A DNA stretch of 64,000 nucleotides from Catenibacillus scindens (lineage in GTDB: Bacteria; Bacillota; Clostridia; Lachnospirales; Lachnospiraceae): contig NZ_JACHFW010000001.1 in the NCBI RefSeq assembly GCF_014202115.1, positions 558,001-622,000 of the forward strand, in the 5' to 3' direction. Of the stretch, positions 44,029 through 52,578 are shown piece by piece. Each line of letters opens with the position of its first letter. The stretch's first letter is position 1. The notes under the pieces were generated by a model. That model saw only the letters and a program-made list of their open reading frames with translations, searched no databases and was not told the origin of the DNA. Position numbers and translations under genes: made by a program.

Positions 44029-45696
44029 ATGCAATTACATTCAAAAGAGATCAATATTATCGGGCATAAAAATCCGGACACAGACTCCATTTGTTCAGCC
44101 ATCGCCTATGCCTGGCTGAAAAATCAGATCGAGGAGCGCCAGGGAGGCTCTAACCACTACACCGCCCGCCGCGCCGGGCAGATCAGTTCAGAGACTGCCT
44201 TTGTCCTCAACTATTTTCATAAGGATGTTCCTTCCTATATAAATGATGTGCGCAGCCAGGTCGGTGATGCCGCTCTTGACGAGAGCCACCCTGTCTCCTG
44301 CCACATGTCCCTGAAAAATGCCTGGCGTATTTTAAACGAGGAACATCTTGCAACCCTCCCTGTGGTAGACAGCCAAAGACATCTCACAGGGCTCATTACC
44401 CTGGGGGATATTGCCAAATCATTTATGGGCGTTTACGGCAGCACTATTTTATCAGAGGCCGGAACTCCTTATAAAAATATTCTCGAAACGATCGACGGCA
44501 AACTGCTCGCCGGTTCCGCAGACCAGAAGGTGGACCGGGGCAAAGTGCTGATTGCTGCCGCAAATCCGGATCTTATGGAAAATTATATTGAGGAAGGGGA
44601 TATTGTGATCCTGGGCGACCGGTACGAATCCCAGCTTTGCGCTATTGAGATGAATGCCTCCTGCCTTATTGTCTGCATGGGCGCCCAAGTGTCCGATGGA
44701 ATTTTAAAGCTGGCAGCGGAAAAAGGCTGTGCCATTATGACGACTGAATACGACACATTTATCACCGCCCGTCTCCTGAATCAAAGCATCCCTATTTCCC
44801 ACTTTATGGTCCGGGAACATCTCATCACCTTCCGCCAGGATAATTTTGTGGAAGATATACGCCCTATTATGTCCAGACAGCGCCACAGGGATTTCCCGGT
44901 GCTGGACAATGAAGACCGTTTTATCGGTATGCTCTCCCGCCACAGCCTCATTGACATGGATAAGAAAAAAATGATCCTTGTGGACCACAATGAAAAATCC
45001 CAGGCTGTGGATGGCATTGACGATGCCCAGCTTCTGGAAATCGTCGACCATCACAAGCTGGGCCATGTGGAAACCTTACAGCCGGTAAGTTTTCGCAACC
45101 AGCCGGTAGGGTGTACCAGCACGATCATTTACATGATGTACCAGGAAAATAAAATAGATATCCCTAAAGACATTGCCGGCCTCATGTGTTCCGCTATTAT
45201 CTCGGATACCCTTCTTTTTCGCTCCCCCACATGTACGCCGGTGGATAAAAAAGCAGCACAGGCACTGGCACACATTGCCGGTATTGACATGGAAAGCTAT
45301 GCACGGGACATGTTTACCGCAGGAAGCAATCTGAAAAATAAGGCAGCGGAAGAAATTTTTTATCAGGATTTTAAAAAGTTCACTGCGGGCAATACTACCT
45401 TTGGCGTGGGCCAGGTATCCTCTATGAACCAGGAGGAGCTGGACGAAGTTCTTCCAAGATTGAAAGAATATATGTCCCTCGCCCGGTCTCACCATGAGGT
45501 GGATATGATCTATTTTATGCTTACCAATATTTTGTCTCAGTCCACCCAGCTTTTGTGCTGTCCGGACAACGCGGCGAAGATCGCCGCCGATGCATTCTCC
45601 ATGGAGGCGGGAGGCGACCTGATCCCTCTTCCCGGAGTTGTCTCCAGAAAAAAGCAGCTCATTCCAAAACTTATGGAAGAGCTGCAGCAAAATTAG
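44029..45696 (+). CDS. Manganese-dependent (family II) inorganic pyrophosphatase with CBS and DRTGG insert, copy 2
   Basis: This 555-residue paralogue of the preceding gene has the same order of domains: DHH motif GHKNPDTDSICSAIAYA near the N terminus, CBS, DRTGG-like, CBS, VDHHKLG and DHHA2 with SRKKQLIPKL. The nucleotide-binding insert differs more than the catalytic parts. GGAGGG precedes its ATG. Tandem duplication with retention of all catalytic residues in both suggests distinct regulation rather than redundancy. Confidence 0.93.
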   Translation: MQLHSKEINIIGHKNPDTDSICSAIAYAWLKNQIEERQGGSNHYTARRAGQISSETAFVLNYFHKDVPSYINDVRSQVGDAALDESHPVSCHMSLKNAWRILNEEHLATLPVVDSQRHLTGLITLGDIAKSFMGVYGSTILSEAGTPYKNILETIDGKLLAGSADQKVDRGKVLIAAANPDLMENYIEEGDIVILGDRYESQLCAIEMNASCLIVCMGAQVSDGILKLAAEKGCAIMTTEYDTFITARLLNQSIPISHFMVREHLITFRQDNFVEDIRPIMSRQRHRDFPVLDNEDRFIGMLSRHSLIDMDKKKMILVDHNEKSQAVDGIDDAQLLEIVDHHKLGHVETLQPVSFRNQPVGCTSTIIYMMYQENKIDIPKDIAGLMCSAIISDTLLFRSPTCTPVDKKAAQALAHIAGIDMESYARDMFTAGSNLKNKAAEEIFYQDFKKFTAGNTTFGVGQVSSMNQEELDEVLPRLKEYMSLARSHHEVDMIYFMLTNILSQSTQLLCCPDNAAKIAADAFSMEAGGDLIPLPGVVSRKKQLIPKLMEELQQN

Positions 45697-45712
45697 AAAA
45701 GGAGGGCCATTA

Positions 45713-46288
45713 ATGGCAAAACAACAATGGAAACCGGGGAACATGGTCTATCCCCTGCCGGCAGTTTTAGTGAGCTGCGGCGATAAAGAAGGAAATATTA
45801 ACGTCATGACTGCGGCGTGGACAGGAACCATCTGCTCCGACCCGGCCATGGTCTATGTATCTATACGGAAAAGCCGCTATTCTCACCATATGATCAAAGA
45901 GAGCGGCCAGTTCTGTATTAACCTGACTACCGAAGATCTGGCCTACGCCACAGATTTTGCCGGAGTGCGCTCCGGAAGAGATATGGATAAGTTCAAAACT
46001 CTTCGCCTGACTCCGGTGAAAGGCACTCTGAAGTACGCTCCAATGATTGATGAAAGTCCGGTATGTATTGAATGTGAAGTGACACAGATTTTAGAGCTGG
46101 GGAGCCACGATATGTTTATGGCAAAAGTGGCCGCCGTCCATGCCGACGAAAAATATATGGACGTCAATGGCCGCTTTGACCTGGAAAAGGCCAAACCCCT
46201 TATCTACTCTCACGGCCAGTACTACGGCACCGGCCGCCATATTGGAAAGTTCGGCTACTCTGTGGAGAAAAAGAAGAAAAAAAATTAA
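45713..46288 (+). CDS. Flavin reductase-like FMN-binding protein
   Basis: Started at ATG 45713 (GGAGGG upstream), the protein has 191 residues. It fits the flavin-reductase-like domain: VLVSCGDKEGNINVMTAAWTGTICSDP forms the FMN-binding strand-loop, and SRYSHHMIKESGQFCINL and SPVCIECEV follow. Proteins of this group bind FMN and act as NAD(P)H-flavin reductases or electron carriers in anaerobes. The C-terminal poly-Lys tail is unusual and may be just lineage-specific. It is the last gene of the polymerase-pyrophosphatase operon and is followed by a good terminator. Confidence 0.88.
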   Translation: MAKQQWKPGNMVYPLPAVLVSCGDKEGNINVMTAAWTGTICSDPAMVYVSIRKSRYSHHMIKESGQFCINLTTEDLAYATDFAGVRSGRDMDKFKTLRLTPVKGTLKYAPMIDESPVCIECEVTQILELGSHDMFMAKVAAVHADEKYMDVNGRFDLEKAKPLIYSHGQYYGTGRHIGKFGYSVEKKKKKN

Positions 46289-46308
46289 GTTCAGGTATCC
46301 CTGCCGCA

Positions 46309-46341
46309 AAAGCGCCTGATTTTCAATGGATCAGGCGCTTT
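46309..46341. terminator. Terminator after the flavin reductase gene
   Basis: AAAGCGCCTGAT and ATCAGGCGCTTT form a perfect 12-bp stem with a 9-base loop; short A and T tracts flank it. It lies between convergent units. Confidence 0.8.
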
Positions 46342-46358
46342 GCTGTCGACTGTTTATC

Positions 46359-46697
46359 TTACAGTATCGGCTCAATGACCGCCCGGAAATAGCGGTCTAA
46401 TTCTTCCGGAGTTTCCTTCATCCGGCCTTTAATCCACCACAATACCATTTCCACAAAGCTTCCTGAGATATGATTGATTAAAAAATCCTGTGGAATATTC
46501 CTGTTATTTTTTCTATTTTGGATAACAAACTGTTTTTGAATCAAGTCGTTTAAACTGTTTTTGAAATACCGCAAAAACGGTTCTCCGCTTTCGCAGGAAA
46601 GCAGCTCAAGAATGTTATTCTCGTTTTCCTGCAAGTGTTGTAATAGATGGCAGAATACAGACTCCGGCTCGTTTCTGTCAGAATATAAATGGAACAA
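46359..46697 (-). pseudogene. TetR-family regulator, C-terminal fragment
   Basis: The 112-codon frame matches only the ligand-binding C-terminal half of a TetR/AcrR regulator (helical, ending YFRAVIEPIL). There is no helix-turn-helix. The frame opens with TTG without an SD and runs into sequence that belongs to the P-type ATPase on the opposite strand. A deletion has removed its DNA-binding half, so it should not work as a repressor. Confidence 0.75.
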
Positions 46698-48082
46698 TCA
46701 TAAACGGGGAGACATCTGTTGACCAGTCTGTTATGACCGGAGAATCCCTGCCGATAGACAAAGGTCCTGGAGAAGAGGTGTTTTGCGGTACCATCAACTG
46801 CTTTGGATCCATTGATATCACAGCGACAAAAGTGGGAGAAAACAGTTCGCTGCAAAAGCTGATCCGCATGATACAGGACGCCGAAAACAAGCAGGCGCCC
46901 ATGCAGAGAATTGCCGACAGGGCCGCGAGCTGGCTTGTTCCCGTGGCTTTACTTATCGCGGTCGGATCCTATGTATTCACCGAAAATATCATTACCGCCG
47001 TAACCGTGTTGGTTGTATTCTGTCCCTGCGCCCTTGTATTAGCCACACCTACCGCGATAATGGCAGCCATCGGTCAGGCGACAAAACACGGTGTAATCAT
47101 CAAGTCCGGGGAAGCCCTTGAAAAAATGGGAAAAGTGGATACGATTGCATTTGATAAGACCGGCACTTTAACCTATGGCCGTTTAGATGTCAGCGATATC
47201 ATTTCTTTTGATGAAACCCTCAGTGAAACAGACATGCTTTCTCTGACCGCTTCCGCCGAAGCCAAAAGTGAACATCCGCTGGGAAAGGCTATTGTCGCCT
47301 GCGCCAAAAGCAGGGGAATCCCATTGACCGAATCTAACAGTTTCAAAATGACTGCCGGCAAGGGGATTTTCGCAACGGTAAATGAGCGCCGTTTACTCTG
47401 CGGCAGCGAAAAATTTATCACTGAAAACGGAGTTCTGACCGACACTAATGTTCAGGATACATTAGAACAGCTTCGCGCACAGGGAAAAGCCTCTGTCCTT
47501 GTCGGTGAAGGAGGCAAATGTTTGGGGGTTATCGCCCTTTCAGATGTACTGCGTCCGGAAGCGAAAGACATGGTCGCCCGGCTTTTAGATATGCACACCC
47601 AGACTGTTTTACTTACCGGCGATCATCAAAAGACTGCCGATTATTTTGCACGCCAGGTTGGCATCTCCAGGGTTTGTGCAGAATTGCTGCCGGAAGAAAA
47701 AGTGCGCAGCATCGAGAATTTTCAGGCAGAAAATCACAGAGTCTGTATGATCGGCGATGGAGTCAACGACGCTCCGGCTTTGAAAACAGCAGATGTAAGC
47801 GTAGCCATGGGAACTATGGGAAGCGACATCGCCATAAATGCCGCCGAAATCGCCCTTATGAGCGATGATCTTTCCAAAATTCCATATTTAAAACGCCTGT
47901 CCAATGGAACGGTAGCTACAATCAAAGCCAGCATTACCCTGTCCATGTGCATCAATTTCGCGGCGATCGTCCTCTCGCTTATGGAAGTGCTGACACCGAC
48001 TACCGGGGCGCTGGTGCATAATGCCGGTTCATGTTTTGTCGTTTTGATTGCCGCCCTGCTTTATGACAGAAAATTTGAATAA
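46685..48082 (+). pseudogene. Heavy-metal P1B-type ATPase, C-terminal two-thirds
   Basis: The frame enters in the actuator domain (GTIINGETSVDQS, MTGES) and continues through the metal-site helix FCPCALVLATPTA, the phosphorylation motif DKTGTLT, SEHPLGKAI and GDGVNDAPALK, to a normal C terminus. The CPC motif and HNxGS C-terminal helix indicate a heavy-metal exporter; the exact metal is unclear. The N-terminal metal-binding domain and first helices are missing, and the first Met in frame (46733) has no SD. The left boundary coincides with the end of the divergent TetR fragment, so one deletion removed both 5' ends and the promoters. It is probably a pseudogene despite an intact remaining frame. 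Confidence 0.8.
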
Positions 48083-48108
48083 TCCTCATAAAAGTTTCCT
48101 GCGACATT

Positions 48109-48140
48109 AAAATACCCCGCTGCACGGGCGGGGTATTTTT
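48109..48140. terminator. Bidirectional terminator
   Basis: AAAATACCCCGC and GCGGGGTATTTT form a 12-bp stem with a short loop and flanking A and T tracts, between the convergent ATPase fragment and pgi. Confidence 0.88.
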
Positions 48141-48146
48141 ACTCTA

Positions 48147-49499
48147 TTATTTTAAGCGCTCAAGAAGCTGGGCTGTCATAGCCTCATATCCCGGTTTTCC
48201 AAGAAGAGCAAACATATTCTTCTTATAGCTTTCAACACCTGGCTGATCAAATGGATTGACGCCGAGAATGTTGCCGCTGACGCCGCAGGCAAATTCGTAG
48301 GTGTAGAACAGTTCGCCCAGATAGAACTCGTTCTGTTCCGGAATAGAGAACATCAGGTTCGGCACATCGCCATCAGTGTGAGCAAGGATTGTGCCGTTCA
48401 TAGCGCTCTTGTTAATAAAATCCATATCTTTTCCGGCAAGATAGTTCAGACCGTCTAAGTCTACTGGCTCCTCGTTGATAGTGATCTGAGCCTTAGGCTT
48501 CTCCACATTCAGAACCGTCTCAAACATAATGCGGGAGCCATCCTGAATAAACTGGCCCATGGAGTGAAGATCGGCAGTAAGGGTAACTGATGCCGGGAAG
48601 ATACCTCTCTGGTCTTTGCCTTCGCTCTCGCCGAAAAGCTGTTTCCACCACTCGCCAATATACTGGAGGGATGGCTCATAGCTGGCTGTGATCTCCACAG
48701 ATTTGCCTTTGCGCAGTAAAATATTGCGGATCGCCGCGTACTGCATAGCGTCATTTTCCTCGAAAGCGTTGTTCAGGCACCGCTCTCTGGCGCTGGCAGC
48801 TCCGGCCATAAGCTGGTCAATATCCGCGCCGCTGACAGCGATTGGGAGAAGACCTACGGCTGTAAGCACGGAAAAACGTCCTCCCACATCGTCAGGCACA
48901 ACAAAAGTCTCATAGCCTTCCTCATCGGCAAGATGCTTTAACGCGCCTTTCGCTTTATCTGTGGTGCAGTAAATACGCTTTGCGGCCTCTTCTTTGCCAT
49001 ATTTCTTTTCAAGTTTTTCTTTAAATACTCTGAAAGCTACCGCCGGCTCTGTGGTTGTTCCGGATTTTGAGATCATATTAATAGAGAAATCTCTGTCTCC
49101 CACAAGTCCCATCAGGTCATACAGGTAAGAACTGCTTAAATTGTTGCCACAGTAATAAATCTCCGGTGTTTTGCGGGCTTCCTTTGGAAGCATATTGTAG
49201 AAATTATTCTGTAAAAATTCAATAGCTGCCCGGGCGCCGAGATAGGAACCGCCAATACCGATGACTAAGAGAACTTCTGAATCCTCTTTGATCTTCTCCG
49301 CCGCTTTCTTAATCCGGGCAAACTCCTCTTTATCATAATTCACTGGCAAATCAATCCATCCAAGGAAATCATTCCCTGCACATGTTTTATTAATAAGGGC
49401 ATCTTTCGCATCCTGTGCCAGTTTACTCATCAGCTTCACTTCGTTTTCCCTGATAAATACTTTGGCTTTTGAATAATCAAACGTAACCTTATTTGCCAT
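48147..49499 (-). CDS. pgi: Glucose-6-phosphate isomerase
   Basis: The 450-residue protein matches the shorter Firmicutes form of Pgi. It has sugar-phosphate-binding SIS-type loops ([30 protein letters not shown]), the [21 protein letters not shown] signature segment near the C terminus with the catalytic Lys, and a conserved HTDGDVP region. It interconverts glucose-6-phosphate and fructose-6-phosphate. A promoter is visible upstream and a terminator downstream, so it is monocistronic. Confidence 0.97.
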   Translation of the reverse strand: MANKVTFDYSKAKVFIRENEVKLMSKLAQDAKDALINKTCAGNDFLGWIDLPVNYDKEEFARIKKAAEKIKEDSEVLLVIGIGGSYLGARAAIEFLQNNFYNMLPKEARKTPEIYYCGNNLSSSYLYDLMGLVGDRDFSINMISKSGTTTEPAVAFRVFKEKLEKKYGKEEAAKRIYCTTDKAKGALKHLADEEGYETFVVPDDVGGRFSVLTAVGLLPIAVSGADIDQLMAGAASARERCLNNAFEENDAMQYAAIRNILLRKGKSVEITASYEPSLQYIGEWWKQLFGESEGKDQRGIFPASVTLTADLHSMGQFIQDGSRIMFETVLNVEKPKAQITINEEPVDLDGLNYLAGKDMDFINKSAMNGTILAHTDGDVPNLMFSIPEQNEFYLGELFYTYEFACGVSGNILGVNPFDQPGVESYKKNMFALLGKPGYEAMTAQLLERLK

Positions 49500-49575
49500 T
49501 ATTTTTTACCTCCATTTTCGTCATGTTGCGGCCTAAGGCCGCAGTTTTCAGGTTCATTGTATATGTACCAGATTA

Positions 49576-49604
49576 ATAATAGCAAATCGACAAATATTTA
49601 TCAA
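49576..49604 (-). promoter_or_regulatory. pgi promoter
   Basis: Minus strand: TTGATA (49604-49599), 17-bp spacer, TATTAT (49581-49576), about 75 bp upstream of the ATG. Confidence 0.65.
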
Positions 49605-49622
49605 CTAAATCATGGAATTTTT

Positions 49623-49791
49623 TACAACCGTTCAGCCATCAGGGACAGGGCAGGATGGCTTATGCTTGCATAAGGGCCAGCCTGACCTGTCCCTGATGAA
49701 CGGAGCGCCAGATTATGAGCAAAGGAGCGGCGTAAGCCGTGGGTCAGCGCGTCAGCGCGGCTTTGCGAATGGCGCGGACTGAACAGTTACA
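49623..49791. repeat. Palindromic intergenic repeat, copy g (169 bp)
   Basis: The left end ACAACCGTTCAG and the right end CTGAACAGTTAC are inverted. Inner stems include CAGGGACAGG/CCTGTCCCTG and AGCGCG/CGCGCT-type pairs. Its right end provides the TAA stop codon of the adjacent membrane-protein gene. Confidence 0.8.
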
Positions 49792-50554
49792 AAAACTCCT
49801 TCAATATATCCGCCACGATCCCGGCGTCAATCTCATCTTCCGGCGCGTCCCCCCGGATCCGGGACGCGGCGGCTTCGCTGCTGCCGTCTGCTCTCAAATT
49901 TTTCTTTTCGGCTCTTGCAGTCCCTCTCTCTTCCGCCAGATCCATACGCAGTTTTCCGTCCTCGTTAAATAACTGACGATCTTCTGTCCTCTGGACATTC
50001 CCCTTATCCGAAGACGCATCTGTCTGTAGACGGGTTCCCGACTCAATTTTGTTTTTCAGAAAATTTTCCAGGTAATCCAGTAAATACCATTCCAGCATAT
50101 CTCTTTTTTCAGAGAAGTCATAAACCCGATGCTGGATATATACGAGGCCGACGCCGATAATGGCACAGCACAGAATGGTAGCGATCCGTGAAACAGCCGC
50201 GTTTTCCCAGATCAGAAAAAGCATATATCCCAAAGCCACGATGCCGATGGCCCCCGCTGCCAGCTTTGACAGTTGTATCCATGTAGTTACGCTTAAAAAG
50301 CCGGTTTTGCATTTGTACATATAATGGCGGGTCAGCGCCCTTGTATCCTGTGGCCGCATGTTCAGCTTATAGTAACTGCCAAATTTAAGTTTTATGTACT
50401 TGAGCAGCCGATTCTGGGTATTTCCCATAATCTCTGACTCCCGTATCAGCTTTTTGTAGCCATGATTCGCCATAAAAGCCGACAAAAGCCCCACAATAAG
50501 ACAGCCTGTGAGAATATACAAAATCACACCTTGTCCAACGATCCAATCTCTCAT
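49787..50554 (-). CDS. Membrane protein of unknown function
   Basis: The 255-residue protein is not recognised. It has an N-terminal transmembrane helix (about 8-28), a basic cytosolic loop, two close helices (about 95-115 and 121-141), and a long charged C-terminal tail (about 175-255) rich in Glu, Arg and Lys with low complexity. ATG 50554 has a GGGAG-type SD. Composition up to here matches the chromosomal genes to the left. The stop codon lies inside the palindromic repeat, so the C terminus may have been altered by it. Confidence 0.65.
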   Translation of the reverse strand: MRDWIVGQGVILYILTGCLIVGLLSAFMANHGYKKLIRESEIMGNTQNRLLKYIKLKFGSYYKLNMRPQDTRALTRHYMYKCKTGFLSVTTWIQLSKLAAGAIGIVALGYMLFLIWENAAVSRIATILCCAIIGVGLVYIQHRVYDFSEKRDMLEWYLLDYLENFLKNKIESGTRLQTDASSDKGNVQRTEDRQLFNEDGKLRMDLAEERGTARAEKKNLRADGSSEAAASRIRGDAPEDEIDAGIVADILKEFL

Positions 50555-50723
50555 AAAAAATGCTCCCTTTCAAGTTTTTTGACAGACAACAGTTAAGGCA
50601 CAGAATAAACGGGCTTAAACTGTTGTTTTTTTCATATGAGTATTATATATAAGAAAAATGGTTTTTTCACTTATCATCGGTCGCAGTATTTGTCATTACT
50701 CAACACGCTCAGAGAAAAAATCC

Positions 50724-50809
50724 AATCGAGTAGGAGAAAATTCCTCTGATTGAGGAATTTCCGACCTCTCACACCACCGCTCATGCGGTTCCGCAAGCGG
50801 CGGTTCAAT
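50724..50809 (-). ncRNA. Group II intron 3' end, domains V and VI
   Basis: On the minus strand the segment beginning near 50809 (TTGAACCGCCGC...GCGGTGGTGTGAGAGG) has the form of catalytic domain V. It is followed by a domain VI stem (AAATTCCTC / GAGGAATTT) and the end CCTACTCGAT. This is the usual finish of a bacterial group II intron. The 5' half of the intron is missing. Confidence 0.75.
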
Positions 50810-51505
50810 CAACTTCACATATGACACACCTCTCGGCGTAGTAGTTGCTCATGGCGACTAGACCAAATGCGGCTAGTCTTTCGTTGCTTATTGCTTTGTG
50901 TACCCAGCCGTTATGAGCTAGCCGCGCATATCGGTTTCCGCAGTAAGAAATATTGTATGCCGCCCAGCGGGGTACTTCCAGCTTCATCAGGTTCTTTGCC
51001 CTATTCTGTGGTGTTTTCCAATGCTTCCAAATACACATCCGCAGTCGGTACCGTATGTTACTGTCTAGACGCTCACATAATCCCTTCATCGCATTTATGC
51101 TGATTGACTCAGCATAATGAAAGTGTCCGCATAAGGCGGGTTATGTGGAACTCCACATAACCCGCCCTGCGGTGTGCCGACGATTGTATCCTCATACTCG
51201 TCATCAATCATCACTCCACTGGCCAGAAATTTCCTTACCACTGAAATAACGTCTCCGTCCTTGATTGTCCGTCCGAAAATCGTCATCAGTTTGTCATGGT
51301 CTACCGTGTCGAAGAACTTTGCAAGGTCGATATCCACTATCCAGCTATGCCCGTCATTCATCATTTCTAATGCTTTCAGCACTGCCTGTTGCGCACACCG
51401 ATTCGGTCGGAATCCATAACTATGGTCATGGAACTGCTCCTCAAAGATTGGTGTGAGTACTTGTGCGACTGCCTGTTGTACAAAGCGGTCAAGGCTTCTT
51501 CCGGC
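50805..51505 (-). pseudogene. Group II intron reverse transcriptase/maturase, internally deleted remnant
   Basis: The minus strand encodes RT blocks in order: DRFVQQAVAQVLTPIFEEQF, HDHSYGFRPN, IVDIDLAKFFDTVDHDKL and GTPQGG. Then come a broken YAD stretch and, after another deletion, the C-terminal maturase part (RLDSNIRYRLRMCIWKHWK ... ISNERLAAFGL). The N-terminal RT0 region, most of RT5-7 and the second catalytic Asp are missing, so it is inactive. A perfect 14-bp inverted repeat (51136-51149 with 51154-51167) lies at the GTPQGG break point. Confidence 0.85.
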
Positions 51506-51759
51506 TTTATATTAAAGAACTCGCGGTTCTTACGAATACGCTTATCTGCTAAATCTGTAAGAATTTTGTGGAGACTTGATTCAATGTAAGAATACTTATT
51601 ACTCTTTACTGTGGCGTAGATTTCAAATGGTAGCGGCACAGCAGTATTGTCTAATTCTTTTGAACGAACATCTACGGGCCTAGAGCTTTTCCCAATCTTA
51701 ACCCAATCCTCTCGAAAACTGGGATTCGTTAAAATATATACATATCCTTTTTCTTGCAT
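51505..51759 (-). pseudogene. T5orf172/GIY-YIG-type nuclease domain, 5' part fused to intron remnant
   Basis: The first about 85 residues from ATG 51759 (GYVYILTNPSF ... VKIGKSSRPVDVRSKELD ... FFNIKPEEALTALY) match the T5orf172 domain found in phage and mobile-element nucleases. After residue 85 the frame passes into the RT remnant in a different frame and ends in unrelated sequence. The true gene is therefore truncated. The SD is weak (GAGAGG, 11 bases). Confidence 0.65.
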
Positions 51760-51890
51760 GTTTCAATTTTCCTCTCGATTTGCGATAATTGCGTTGAACT
51801 GATGGGGCTATTGTATCACGGATGGAATTGCATAAAAAAGAGCGGTCATTGCTGGCCGCTCATATTCTTGGTATATAGTTTGCGTTGAGA

Positions 51891-52385
51891 TTAGATTGTG
51901 ATTTTTATCTTCTCGCCATTCTTAAACTCGAAGATAAGATTTTTCGGGTTTACAAGGACTCGCTCAACGAGGGAATTCCATGTTACCGAATCAAATATCG
52001 GTTCCGAATCGAAGGACTCAAGCGCCTCGACAAAGCGGGATAATTTCTCGCGAACACCTACGAGACGAAGCTCCTGTTCTTGAAGCTCTGCGATAGTATT
52101 CTTCTGACGCTCAATTTGTTCCGACATCTCCTCGAATCGCTGACGATAAACCTGCTGATCTTGGGAGATGTAGGCGTTTTCGCGCACGAGGCCTTGGATT
52201 TTAGCCATGTCCGTTGCTAGTGCTGCTTCCGCCTTCTCGCGCTTAGAACGTATTTTTTCGAGAGCGTCCGCTTCGTCCATCTGCGTTCTGCATGCTGAGA
52301 TATACTTATCCTTTGTATGTACCTGTATAGTTCCAGTCCATGTAGAACGTTGCGGTTCCGTTCGATTCAAATTATAAGGCACAGA
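51891..52385 (-). pseudogene. Large serine recombinase, C-terminal fragment
   Basis: The frame encodes the coiled-coil (about 60 residues of Glu/Gln/Lys-rich helix) and C-terminal end (SVTWNSLVERVLVNPKNLIFEFKNGEKI) of a TnpX/TndX-type large serine recombinase. The N-terminal resolvase domain with the catalytic Ser is absent. Its left part is joined to a truncated lipoprotein gene. It marks a former integrative element at this site. Confidence 0.7.
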
Positions 52386-52526
52386 TGTCAAAGGCATAGC
52401 TCTCACATTCATAGTACCCGGACAAGAACGGCAAATCACTGCCGCCTCCGCAGGCACTCAGCATGGTCGCACACAGGATGACGGTCAGAAGTACAGACCG
52501 CAGCTACATGTTTCTTTTGCTTTCAT
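52386..52526 (-). pseudogene. Lipoprotein gene start, broken by frameshift, amber codon and truncation
   Basis: ATG 52526 follows AGGAG at normal distance. After about six codons the original frame is lost: one base is missing in an A-run, and a TAG (52506-52504) directly follows an ATG. Behind it lies a clear signal peptide and lipobox (LRSVLLTVILCATMLSAC, then GGGSDLPF). About 15 codons later the sequence joins the recombinase fragment. It is downstream of, and in the same orientation as, the lipoprotein at 52579-54045. Confidence 0.7.
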
Positions 52527-52578
52527 AATCGCTTTCTCCTTTGTTCTCCCTTCAAATAGAAAAGAGTATCCATCACAC

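Noticed and set aside
489-49791. CRISPR array or tRNA-like explanation for the palindromic repeats
   Set aside because: Copies are single and dispersed, differ inside, and have no regular spacers or tRNA features.
50867-51456. Plus-strand small frames over the intron region
   Set aside because: The minus strand encodes clear RT blocks; the plus frames are shadows without SD.
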